Shown here: positions 4,825 through 11,260 of the stretch, piece after piece
How the letters are laid out: every line of letters starts with the position of its first letter
Position numbering within the stretch: the first letter of the stretch is position 1
Source of the DNA: Clostridia bacterium
GTDB lineage: Bacteria > Bacillota > Clostridia > Christensenellales > CAG-1252
Reading direction: 5' to 3'
Length of the DNA: 11,260 nt
Assembly (NCBI GenBank): GCA_017615515.1
Contig: JAFZZX010000157.1
Location: 1 to 11,260 of the forward strand
The notes under the pieces: generated by a model
Told to the model about the DNA's origin: nothing
Database searches by the model: none
What the model saw: only the letters and a program-made list of their open reading frames with translations
Position numbers and translations under genes: made by a program

Positions 4825-7329
4825 TTATTCTTTGTTATAATGGATTTTTACCGAGCCAAACAGGCCGCCGCGTTCCGAATCGCGGTGGAAGGCACTTTCT
4901 TCGCGGAAATATCCGCCGAGTTGCCACGGGCGATAACGGTCGAAGGCGTCGGTGCGGAGATATTCGTTCGCCGCCGTATTCGTGACGATTACGGAGAGTT
5001 CGTTCTGCGTTTTCAGTAGGTCGATCGGCAAATCGAATCGATAGGGCGGGGCAAGAACCGCGCCGAGAGAAACGCCGTTGAGCGTGGCTTCCGCCGCTCC
5101 TTCTGCTTTACCGAGGTCGAGCACCGCGCGCGTGACCCCCTGCGGCAGAACAAAGGTCGTCCGATAGAGGACGCTTCCCGAAAAGTCTTTTTCGAATCCG
5201 CCGTCCGCCGTCAAAGGGAGTTCTTCCGCATCGATTTTGCTTCGTTCGGTCGTCTCGCCGATCGTCAAGCGAGAGGTCGGGCGGTAAGTGAAATCTGTGA
5301 GTTCTAAGGTTCCCATCTCTCGGAATGGCGCTTCCGCCTCGATCATGCGGTTGGTATCATACAGACAAATTATCTCGCCCGATTCGAGCGTGATCTCGAT
5401 GGCGCCGCCTTTTTCTTCGGTGCGAACGACCTTCCCCGAGGCAGGGTCGATCAGGTAGGGCGCTCTCCCGCTCGTCGGGATGCGGAGCGTTCGTGCGTCG
5501 TCGTTTTCGTTCATCAGGAAGGAGAGTTTGCCGTCCATCGTCACGCTCTCTGCATAGGATATGCCGTCCGCGCCGTGTAGCGGGCAGGGCGACGGGAGCG
5601 CGCTGAGATCACGCACAAGGCTTGCTCCGAGCGTTTCGGCGAGCTCTTTTGAGTAGGATAGCACCGTGCCGCCGTTTTTTCGGAAGGCGGATAGGCGTTG
5701 GATCGCGTCTTCGGACAAGTATTGCGCCGAAGGCAATACCACCGTCGTATAGCGTGCGCGCCCGGCTCCGATCATGCCCCGTTCGAGCGCGCGGGGATCC
5801 GCCCCCGTGAGCAGGTCGTCGTCGATGACGTCGAAGAGGATGCGGCGCGCTTCGAGTTCGCTCCCCGCCTTTTCGTATTCCTTCAAGGCGTCCGTATTCC
5901 CCGCGATCCCGTCTTGGATCGGGTAGTAGAGGGCGACGTCCGCCCTGCGTTCTCCGAGCGAGAAAAGGTAGGACAGTCGGGTCAAGTACAGGTTGAAATC
6001 AGATAGGTCGGGATAGGTCTCTTCGGTGAAGTGTGGCAAAAGTCCCGCTTGCAGATAGCCTTTTCTGCCGTAGGGGACGACCATCAGGTTCATGACGTTC
6101 ACGCCGCGCATCGCCTGAAAGTTCATAACGTAACGCATTTCATCATAGGAGACGCCCGCGCCGTATACGGCGAAAGACTCGCTGAGGGCGTGTCTGCCGC
6201 CCGTTTGCGCCGCCGCGGAAGAGGCGTATCGCACGAAGAACTTATTTTCTCCGTACAGCCCGCGCTTGCCTTTCGGCGGGAATATCTGTCTGCGGATCGC
6301 GTCCACCCCCGGCACGTCGAAGACGCGGAGCGCGCGGAGCAGTCCGAAATTACCGCCCGTGACCGAGCCGTTCGCTTCGTCGTCCTTGTCGAGATGCCCG
6401 ACGTAAGCAAGCCCCATCCGATGCGCCCATCCCTTTTCTTTATCGAGGAACCTCTCTATGAAAAGGCGGCTCAACATATCGTAAAAGGCGATCTTGATTT
6501 CCGCGGATCTTTTCGACGGTTTCACCCTTCCGAGTAGGACGGGCAGATGGTCTTCGATCTCCTCGCCGAACCTTTTACGGAAGAGCGCTTTGATCTCGTC
6601 CGTATAGGGGAAGGGGCGTGGTGCGGTCGGCTCGTCGGTGAAGAGGGCGGTGACGCCCGCCTTCGTGAGGTCGCCGACGCTTTTCGCGTACCTTTCGTGG
6701 GTCAGTTTGATGAAGGTCTCGCTCGCCCCCGCTTTGGTTATGTCGGGAAGGTCTGCGGAAGACACGATAGGAAAGGACGTATTGACGCGAACGTACTCGT
6801 CCACCGTGCCGTCATTTGGGATAATAGATCCTTGTGATATGCGGATATTTCCGAAAAAAGCGGCTTCGACGTCAGGTTGCCGATGATAGGTCTCGCCTTT
6901 GCGGACGGTTTTTTCGCGGAGTTCGATATGCTCCTGCACGAGGGTCGGATCGGCGAGCATAACCTGCCCGCACGCACCGCCGCTCGGCCAGCCGCCTTCG
7001 TCGTAGAGCCAGGCGCTCATGCCTGCCTCTTTTGCGCGGTCAAGCGCATAACGATATTCCTCGAAATATCCGTCCGAAAGATACTCGGGTTCGAGCGGAG
7101 TCGGAAAAGAGGTCGGTCGAAAGGATTTCGGCATCGGCAGGATATAGAATCGTTTGATCCCCAGCCGCCGCATTTCTTCGATTTGGCGGTCGGTCTCTTC
7201 CCGCGACAGGCGGGCGTTCCACATCCAGGTATAGATCGGCGAATAGGCGTCGTCGGGAGAAAGAAAACGCTTCACTTCGAAAGCGTTTTCCGTCTGAAAT
7301 CCGTTGTAGATCCTTTTCGCCGAATCCAT
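4825..7329 (-). CDS. GH106-like glycoside hydrolase, probable alpha-L-rhamnosidase
   Basis: An 834-residue protein without signal peptide. The N-terminal part has the pattern of GH106 (PF17132) and its relatives: YTWMWNARLS (33-42), a helix with EEMRRLGIKRFYILP (51-65), and WLYDEGGWPSGGACG (107-121). Acidic motifs follow: LFTDEPTAP (229-237), GHLDKDDE (311-318) and ALSESFAVYG (381-390), typical of a TIM-barrel hydrolase. Near residues 715-790 a beta-rich segment (VLYRTTFVLP, VLDLGKAEG, ATLNGVSLG, NELSVIVTNT) looks like a galactose-binding-type domain. GH106 enzymes release alpha-linked L-rhamnose, which fits its place directly after rhaD. The start is uncertain: ATG 7329 lies 2 bases after the rhaD stop, while TTG 7335 overlaps it (TTGA) and has AAGGA 9 bases upstream. 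Either way translation is coupled. Activity on another sugar within this broad family cannot be excluded. Confidence 0.82.
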   Translation of the reverse strand: MDSAKRIYNGFQTENAFEVKRFLSPDDAYSPIYTWMWNARLSREETDRQIEEMRRLGIKRFYILPMPKSFRPTSFPTPLEPEYLSDGYFEEYRYALDRAKEAGMSAWLYDEGGWPSGGACGQVMLADPTLVQEHIELREKTVRKGETYHRQPDVEAAFFGNIRISQGSIIPNDGTVDEYVRVNTSFPIVSSADLPDITKAGASETFIKLTHERYAKSVGDLTKAGVTALFTDEPTAPRPFPYTDEIKALFRKRFGEEIEDHLPVLLGRVKPSKRSAEIKIAFYDMLSRLFIERFLDKEKGWAHRMGLAYVGHLDKDDEANGSVTGGNFGLLRALRVFDVPGVDAIRRQIFPPKGKRGLYGENKFFVRYASSAAAQTGGRHALSESFAVYGAGVSYDEMRYVMNFQAMRGVNVMNLMVVPYGRKGYLQAGLLPHFTEETYPDLSDFNLYLTRLSYLFSLGERRADVALYYPIQDGIAGNTDALKEYEKAGSELEARRILFDVIDDDLLTGADPRALERGMIGAGRARYTTVVLPSAQYLSEDAIQRLSAFRKNGGTVLSYSKELAETLGASLVRDLSALPSPCPLHGADGISYAESVTMDGKLSFLMNENDDARTLRIPTSGRAPYLIDPASGKVVRTEEKGGAIEITLESGEIICLYDTNRMIEAEAPFREMGTLELTDFTYRPTSRLTIGETTERSKIDAEELPLTADGGFEKDFSGSVLYRTTFVLPQGVTRAVLDLGKAEGAAEATLNGVSLGAVLAPPYRFDLPIDLLKTQNELSVIVTNTAANEYLRTDAFDRYRPWQLGGYFREESAFHRDSERGGLFGSVKIHYNKE

Positions 7330-7331
7330 GG

Positions 7332-8144
7332 TCAATCGATGAAATCCTTGCGGTAATTGACCTTGAAATGGTTGGCGATCGTGACGAGGTCCTCGTCCGT
7401 GATCGTATTAAGGCGCGGGAGATGCGCGGTCTTCATATAGATCTCGGCGGCTTTCTCGACCGTTTCGATCAATCCGAAGGTCTCGTCCATATCCTTACCT
7501 GCGCCGTACACGCCGTGCAGTCCCCATACGACCACGCGGTAGTCGTTCATCTTCTTCGCGGTCGCTTCTCCGATCTCGTTGGTGCCGCACAGCATCCAAG
7601 GCAGGACGCCGACGCCGTCGGGGAAGACCACGATACATTCGGTGCACATCTGCCACAGCGAGCGGGTAAAGGCGCGGTCGTCCAGCTCGTGGACGAAGTT
7701 CATCGCGAGGAGGTTTGTCGGGTGGCAATGCATCACGACGCGGTTATTGGGGTCGACCGCGAGGCGCGCCATATGGCTCATCATATGCGCGGGGAACTCC
7801 GAGGTGAATCTGCCGCCGTCTGCGTAGCCCCACAGGAGTTCCGCGGTCTCGCCGTCCGCCTTGATGCGCACGACGCCGAGGTTGTTCTCGGGATCGCCCG
7901 CGACGTTTTTGAAGTATTTGCCCGTGCCGGTCACGAGGAAGATCTTGCCCGCGAGCGGTTTCGCCTCGAACCCGATCGGGATCTCGCGGATCACCTTGTT
8001 GAGATCGAGGTATTCCGCCACGTCCTTTTCGTCGAGGAGCAGGCTGATGTTTCCGCCGTTTCTCTCGTCCCACCCGAGGCGATACATATTCGCCGTGGTG
8101 TCACACATTTCCTTTATGAACTTTGCAGTCAATATGTCTTTCAT
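7332..8144 (-). CDS. rhaD: Rhamnulose-1-phosphate aldolase
   Basis: A 270-residue class II aldolase that splits L-rhamnulose 1-phosphate into dihydroxyacetone phosphate and L-lactaldehyde in the cytoplasm. It aligns without gaps at the N-terminus with E. coli RhaD (274 residues): GWDERNGGN (24-32) for phosphate binding, FLVTGTGKYFKN (69-80), TSEFPAH with catalytic-type Glu116, MHCHPTN with zinc ligands His139 and His141, TECIVVFPDGVG, and WGLHGVYG with the third zinc ligand His210. These correspond to Glu117, His141, His143 and His212 in E. coli. The ATG at 8144 has GAGG 7 bases upstream, placed inside the last codons of rhaA; only one base separates the rhaA stop from this start. The stop codon touches the start of the GH106-like gene. 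All key residues are intact, so an active enzyme is expected. Confidence 0.97.
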   Translation of the reverse strand: MKDILTAKFIKEMCDTTANMYRLGWDERNGGNISLLLDEKDVAEYLDLNKVIREIPIGFEAKPLAGKIFLVTGTGKYFKNVAGDPENNLGVVRIKADGETAELLWGYADGGRFTSEFPAHMMSHMARLAVDPNNRVVMHCHPTNLLAMNFVHELDDRAFTRSLWQMCTECIVVFPDGVGVLPWMLCGTNEIGEATAKKMNDYRVVVWGLHGVYGAGKDMDETFGLIETVEKAAEIYMKTAHLPRLNTITDEDLVTIANHFKVNYRKDFID

Positions 8145-8145
8145 T

Positions 8146-9390
8146 TTATTGCCTCGCTTTCAGAACGCTCTCTTCGTAGAGGGCGATCTCGTCGTAGTAG
8201 TTTTCGCTGAGATTTTGGCGTTTCAGATATTCCGCCCACACGTCGGTAAAGGGGAGCATTTTCGCCTTTTCCTGTTCGACCATCAGGCGGGTGAAGTTGC
8301 CTGCGTCTTGCAGGTCTTTTAGGGACTCGTTAGGGAGAAGTAGGGCGTAGAGAAGCGCCTTTTGCATCGAGCGCTGACCCGTCACCCAGGCGGACAGACG
8401 GTTGATCGACGCGTCGAAGTAATCGAGACCGATCATAACCTTTTCGGTCGCGTCGTTGCGGACGATCTCCTTTGCGATCTCTTTCAGCTCGTCCTCGAAC
8501 AGGACGACGTGGTCGCTGTCCCAACGGACGGGGCGGGTCACGTGCAGCGCCACCTTATCGTAAAAGGCGAGCAGAGAGGGGATCTTGTCCGAGACGACCT
8601 CGGTCGGATGATAGTGCCCGTTGTCGAGCAGACAGCACACGCCGCGCGTCGCCGCGTAGTTTTGATAAAACTCGTTATTGCCGACGGTGTAGCTCTCCAC
8701 CCCGATACCGAAGACTTTGCTTTCCACGGCGGGGATCACGTACTTTTTATCGTACGAGGCGAGCATCTCGTCGAGCGACTTCTGGAGCCTGAGACGGGGG
8801 CCGAGCCTATCTGCGGGCACGTCCTTGAATCCGTCGGGGATCCAGATATTGACGAGGCAGGGTTTGCCGAACGCTTTGCCCATCTCCGCCGCGATCTCCA
8901 AGGAGCGTTTGCCGTGTTCCACCCAGAAACGGCGCACGGTCTCGTCGGGCGACGAGAGGGTCAGTCCGTCCTTCACCATCGGATGGGCGAAGAAGGTGGG
9001 ATTGAAGTCCACGCCGTCCAATCCGAGTTCCTTCGCGAAGGTCACCCAACGCTCGAAATGCTTGTAAGAATAGCGGTCGCGATCCACCTTGCCCTTGTCT
9101 TCGCCGAGGAAGGCGTAGCAGGCGTGTACGTTCAGCCGTTTTTTGCCGGGCATTAAGGAGAACGCCTTGCGAATGTCCGCGAGCAGTTCTTCGGGCGTGC
9201 GTGCGCGACCCGGATAATTGCCCGTGGTCTGGATGCCGCCCGACAGCGAATCCGCGCCGTCGAAACCGATCACGTCGTCTCCCTGCCAGCAATGCACCGA
9301 AATCGGGATCTCCTTGAGGGCGGCGAGCGCCTTTTCGGCGTCCACGCCCGCGGCGGCGTAGAGTTGTTTTGCGCTTTCGTACCTATCCAT
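8146..9390 (-). CDS. rhaA: L-rhamnose isomerase
   Basis: A 414-residue metal-dependent isomerase converting L-rhamnose to L-rhamnulose, slightly shorter than E. coli RhaA (419). Recognised blocks are ISVHCWQGDDV (30-40), GGIQTTGNYPG (51-61), DGVDFNPTFFAHP (125-137), AVESKVFGIGVESYTVG (221-237), LLDNGHYHPTE (254-264), LHVTRPVRWDSDHVV (282-296) and IGLDYFDASINR (320-331). Metal ligands by correspondence to E. coli are Glu223, Asp256, His283 and Asp323 for the structural site and His259, Asp291 and Asp293 for the catalytic site; all are present. The start ATG at 9390 has GGAGG 9 bases upstream and overlaps the end of rhaB by 8 bases (ATGGATAG). It is the second gene of the operon. Confidence 0.97.
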   Translation of the reverse strand: MDRYESAKQLYAAAGVDAEKALAALKEIPISVHCWQGDDVIGFDGADSLSGGIQTTGNYPGRARTPEELLADIRKAFSLMPGKKRLNVHACYAFLGEDKGKVDRDRYSYKHFERWVTFAKELGLDGVDFNPTFFAHPMVKDGLTLSSPDETVRRFWVEHGKRSLEIAAEMGKAFGKPCLVNIWIPDGFKDVPADRLGPRLRLQKSLDEMLASYDKKYVIPAVESKVFGIGVESYTVGNNEFYQNYAATRGVCCLLDNGHYHPTEVVSDKIPSLLAFYDKVALHVTRPVRWDSDHVVLFEDELKEIAKEIVRNDATEKVMIGLDYFDASINRLSAWVTGQRSMQKALLYALLLPNESLKDLQDAGNFTRLMVEQEKAKMLPFTDVWAEYLKRQNLSENYYDEIALYEESVLKARQ

Positions 9391-10789
9391 TGATGATTAC
9401 CTCCGTTATGTCGAATGAAGATTTCACGATCTCACGGGCGGCGTCGAGATCTTTGATCTCTCCCGCCCCGATCATCTGTGCGATCAAGTTGCCGATCGCG
9501 GTCGCCTCTACGGGTCCGACCGTGATCCGTTTGCCCGTTTCACGGGCGGTGAGCTCGTTCAGCAGGGCGTTTTGGCATCCGCCACCGATCACGTGCAGGG
9601 TGTCGTAGCGTTTGCCGATCACGCCCTCGAGTTCGCCTATAGCCTCTTTATAAGTGCGTGCGAGAGAGCGAAAGACCGTATAGGCGAGGGCGCCGACGCT
9701 CTGCTTGCCGACTGCGCCTTCGATCTCGGCGATCATGCTTTTCGGCGCGAGGAAGCGGGGATCGGCGAGGTCAAGCAATTTGTCGTTCGGCTCCTTTCTC
9801 GCCATCTCCGCAAGCTCTGCGAAAGAGTATTTTTCACCGAGCTCCTTACGGACTTCCTGGATCATCCATAGTCCGATGATGTTCTTTTGACAGCGGAACG
9901 CGTAGTCCACGCTCCCCTCGTTGGAGTAGTTGTAACGCATCGCCTTTTCTTCGGTGTGCGCGACGGCGACTTCCGTGCCGAGGAGAGACCAAGTGCCCGA
10001 AGAGAGATAGGGCGCGCCGTCGGTCACGGGCGCGGCAAGTACCGCGCTCGCGGTGTCGTGCGTTGCGGGCAATATCACCGTCGCGTCGTAGCCGACCGCT
10101 TCGCGGATCTCGGGCAGGAAGGTGCCGACCTTGCTCCCGGGTTGCGACAGATCGCCGAACAGCGCTTTCGGGAAACCGAACTTTGCGAGTATTTCCTCGT
10201 CCCAACGGTGGGTCAGGGCATTTACCATACCCGTCGAGGTCGCATTGGTATATTCCTGCCGTTTGACGCCCGTCAGGCGATAATGGAAATAGTCGGGTAG
10301 CATCAAGAAGGTCTGCGCCTTGTCGAGCCTACCCGTCAGTTTGTCGTCGTAGAGTTGATAGAGGGTATTGAACGGGGCGTACTGAATGCCCGTCTTGCGG
10401 TAGAGCGTGGGGAAGTCCAGGACGGCGTGCGCCTGCTCCTTGACCGCCGCGCCTCTCTTGTCGCGATAGGCGAATACTTCGCCGATCGGCTCGTCCTTTT
10501 CATCGAGGAGCGCGTAGTCCACCGCCCAGGTGTCGATGCCGACGTAATCGGGGGTCAGCCCCGTTTCCGCCGCGGCTTTCAGCCCCGCCACGATCTCGCC
10601 GAAAAGGCGCTCCGCGTCCCAGTAGAGCCGTCCGTCCTTGTCTGTCACGCCGTTGCGGAAGCGATAGACTTCCCGCATCGTCAGTTTGCCGTCCGTAAGA
10701 GAGGCGACGATATGCCGTCCCGACGAGGCGCCGATATCCACCGCGAGATAACGCGCGTTTTTTACCGAAAGAGGAGTTTTGTTGTCCAT
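9383..10789 (-). CDS. rhaB: Rhamnulokinase
   Basis: A 468-residue FGGY-family sugar kinase that phosphorylates L-rhamnulose at C1 with ATP. The N-terminal phosphate loop is AVDIGASSGR (16-25). GIDTWAVDYALLD (84-96) and the block ending SGTWSLLG are typical of RhaB. ATHDTASA (242-249) holds the catalytic base, Asp245 by correspondence with other FGGY kinases. VIGGGCQNALLNELTA near the C-terminus belongs to the second actin-like ATP-binding domain. The ATG at 10789 directly follows AGGTGAT, a seven-base match to the 16S tail at correct aligned spacing. The frame is open to TTG 10846, but those 19 residues are not family-like and lack a ribosome binding site. It is the first operon gene and overlaps rhaA by 8 bases. 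Confidence 0.96.
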   Translation of the reverse strand: MDNKTPLSVKNARYLAVDIGASSGRHIVASLTDGKLTMREVYRFRNGVTDKDGRLYWDAERLFGEIVAGLKAAAETGLTPDYVGIDTWAVDYALLDEKDEPIGEVFAYRDKRGAAVKEQAHAVLDFPTLYRKTGIQYAPFNTLYQLYDDKLTGRLDKAQTFLMLPDYFHYRLTGVKRQEYTNATSTGMVNALTHRWDEEILAKFGFPKALFGDLSQPGSKVGTFLPEIREAVGYDATVILPATHDTASAVLAAPVTDGAPYLSSGTWSLLGTEVAVAHTEEKAMRYNYSNEGSVDYAFRCQKNIIGLWMIQEVRKELGEKYSFAELAEMARKEPNDKLLDLADPRFLAPKSMIAEIEGAVGKQSVGALAYTVFRSLARTYKEAIGELEGVIGKRYDTLHVIGGGCQNALLNELTARETGKRITVGPVEATAIGNLIAQMIGAGEIKDLDAAREIVKSSFDITEVIING

Positions 10790-10839
10790 ATCACCTATTA
10801 TAACACATTCCCCGCGCGCAGGTGCGACTTTTTTTCGTT

Positions 10840-10869
10840 TTGACAAAAGAAAGAATGATTTGTTATACT
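10840..10869 (+). promoter_or_regulatory. Promoter of the peroxidase gene
   Basis: A perfect TTGACA (10840-10845), an 18-base spacer and TATACT (10864-10869) with TG-T before it (extended -10). The -35 sits inside TTTTGACAAAA, a palindrome around one central base, which could serve as a binding site for a dimeric regulator. The start of RNA would be near 10876, leaving a leader of about 27 bases. Confidence 0.82.
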
Positions 10870-10890
10870 GAAAGCGGAAGATTTCGTTAA
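10862..10890 (-). promoter_or_regulatory. Candidate promoter of the rhaBAD-GH106 operon
   Basis: On the minus strand: TTAACG (10885-10890), a 17-base spacer and TATAAC (10862-10867), giving a leader of about 65 bases. Its -10 overlaps that of the divergent peroxidase promoter, so the two would compete. A better TATAAT exists at 10797-10802, but it is so close to the rhaB ATG that it would leave almost no leader and no ribosome binding site on the RNA. Matches are moderate, so this is a candidate only. Confidence 0.4.
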
Positions 10891-10902
10891 GGAGGGTACA
10901 CG

Positions 10903-11260
10903 ATGTCGATCTATGATTATACCGTTAGGGACAACAAGGGAGTGGAAGTCCCCTTGTCCGAGTACCAAGGCAAGGTGCTTTTGATCGTGAATACGGCGAC
11001 GGGTTGCGGATTTACGCCGCAATACGCAGGTTTACAACAACTATACGAAAAGTACGCGAATGACGGTTTCGAGATCCTTGATTTTCCCTGCAACCAATTT
11101 GCGGGACAGGCGCCCGGCACGGCGAGTGAGATCTCGGACTTTTGCATCGGACGCTTCGGCATCAAGTTCCGCCAGTTCGAGAAGATCAAGGTGAACGGCA
11201 AGGAAGAGTCTCCGCTCTACACCTATCTGAAAGAGCAGAAGGGCGGCATTCTGGGCAAAC
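10903..11260 (+). CDS. Glutathione peroxidase family thiol peroxidase, 5' part
   Basis: The first 119 residues of a GPx-family peroxidase that reduces hydrogen peroxide and organic hydroperoxides; the 3' end lies beyond the window. The ATG at 10903 follows AAGGAGGG (10889-10896). Family motifs are LLIVNTATGCGFTPQY with peroxidatic Cys35, DFPCNQFAGQ with Cys63 and Gln69, and EISDFCIGRFGIKF with Cys81. Three cysteines at these places match the thioredoxin-dependent GPx type, where the third is the resolving cysteine, so thioredoxin rather than glutathione is the likely reductant. TGC at codon 35 encodes Cys, not selenocysteine. The usual GPx is about 160 residues, so about a quarter is missing. 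It is divergent from the rhamnose operon with only 113 bases between the starts, but no functional link is evident. Confidence 0.94.
   Translation, partial: MSIYDYTVRDNKGVEVPLSEYQGKVLLIVNTATGCGFTPQYAGLQQLYEKYANDGFEILDFPCNQFAGQAPGTASEISDFCIGRFGIKFRQFEKIKVNGKEESPLYTYLKEQKGGILGK

Noticed and set aside
7368..8210. A 280-codon plus-strand open frame antisense to rhaD
   Set aside because: Same compositional mirror effect; rhaD has all catalytic and zinc-binding residues, and the antisense product resembles no family.
8362..9156. A 264-codon plus-strand open frame antisense to rhaA
   Set aside because: Mirror of rhaA codon usage, without ribosome binding site or motif support.
10797..10802. A perfect TATAAT (minus strand) as the main rhaB promoter
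   Set aside because: Initiation from it would leave only one or two bases before the rhaB ATG and remove the AGGTGAT ribosome binding site from the RNA; no good -35 lies at the right distance.
1..11260. CRISPR arrays, transposons, phage genes, tRNA or rRNA genes
   Set aside because: I looked for regularly spaced repeats, transposase or integrase motifs and RNA gene signatures and saw none; repeats here are limited to terminator-like hairpins and one 10-base direct repeat.

Overview
The window looks like a chromosomal segment of a moderately GC-rich bacterium, by eye roughly 55-60% G+C. Canonical AGGAGG-type ribosome binding sites, sigma-A-like promoters (several with an extended TG-N -10), tightly packed genes and a lipoprotein signal suggest a Firmicutes-type, probably gut-associated clostridial organism. 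That placement is inference from style; no 16S or marker gene is present.

Layout: (1) 1-1858, plus strand: the 3' end of a zinc/manganese-type ABC permease gene, a Cys-rich lipoprotein overlapping it by ATGA, and a four-helix membrane protein, closed by a strong terminator near 1885-1912. (2) 1926-3256, plus: a single-gene unit encoding a DUF2804-family protein with its own promoter and terminator. (3) 3166-3472: a gene-free stretch between convergent genes, filled with hairpins. (4) 3473-4820, minus: a GH125 alpha-mannosidase gene with its own promoter. (5) 4825-10789, minus: an operon read as rhaB, rhaA, rhaD and a GH106-like alpha-L-rhamnosidase, with genes overlapping or 1-2 bases apart. 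(6) 10840-11260, plus: a divergent glutathione-peroxidase-family gene cut off by the window end.

The minus-strand half is a carbohydrate module. The GH106-like enzyme would release L-rhamnose, RhaA isomerises it to L-rhamnulose, RhaB phosphorylates it, and RhaD splits the product into dihydroxyacetone phosphate and L-lactaldehyde. The neighbouring GH125 enzyme would remove alpha-linked mannose. Neither hydrolase has a visible signal peptide, so both probably act in the cytoplasm on imported oligosaccharides. No transporter, regulator, mutarotase or lactaldehyde-processing gene is in the window.

I found no CRISPR array, insertion sequence, phage gene, tRNA or rRNA. The pathway genes are ordinary. 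The less explained items are the Cys-rich lipoprotein tied to the metal permease, the unassigned four-helix protein, the hairpin cluster at 3210-3465 and the compact divergent promoter region at 10790-10902.
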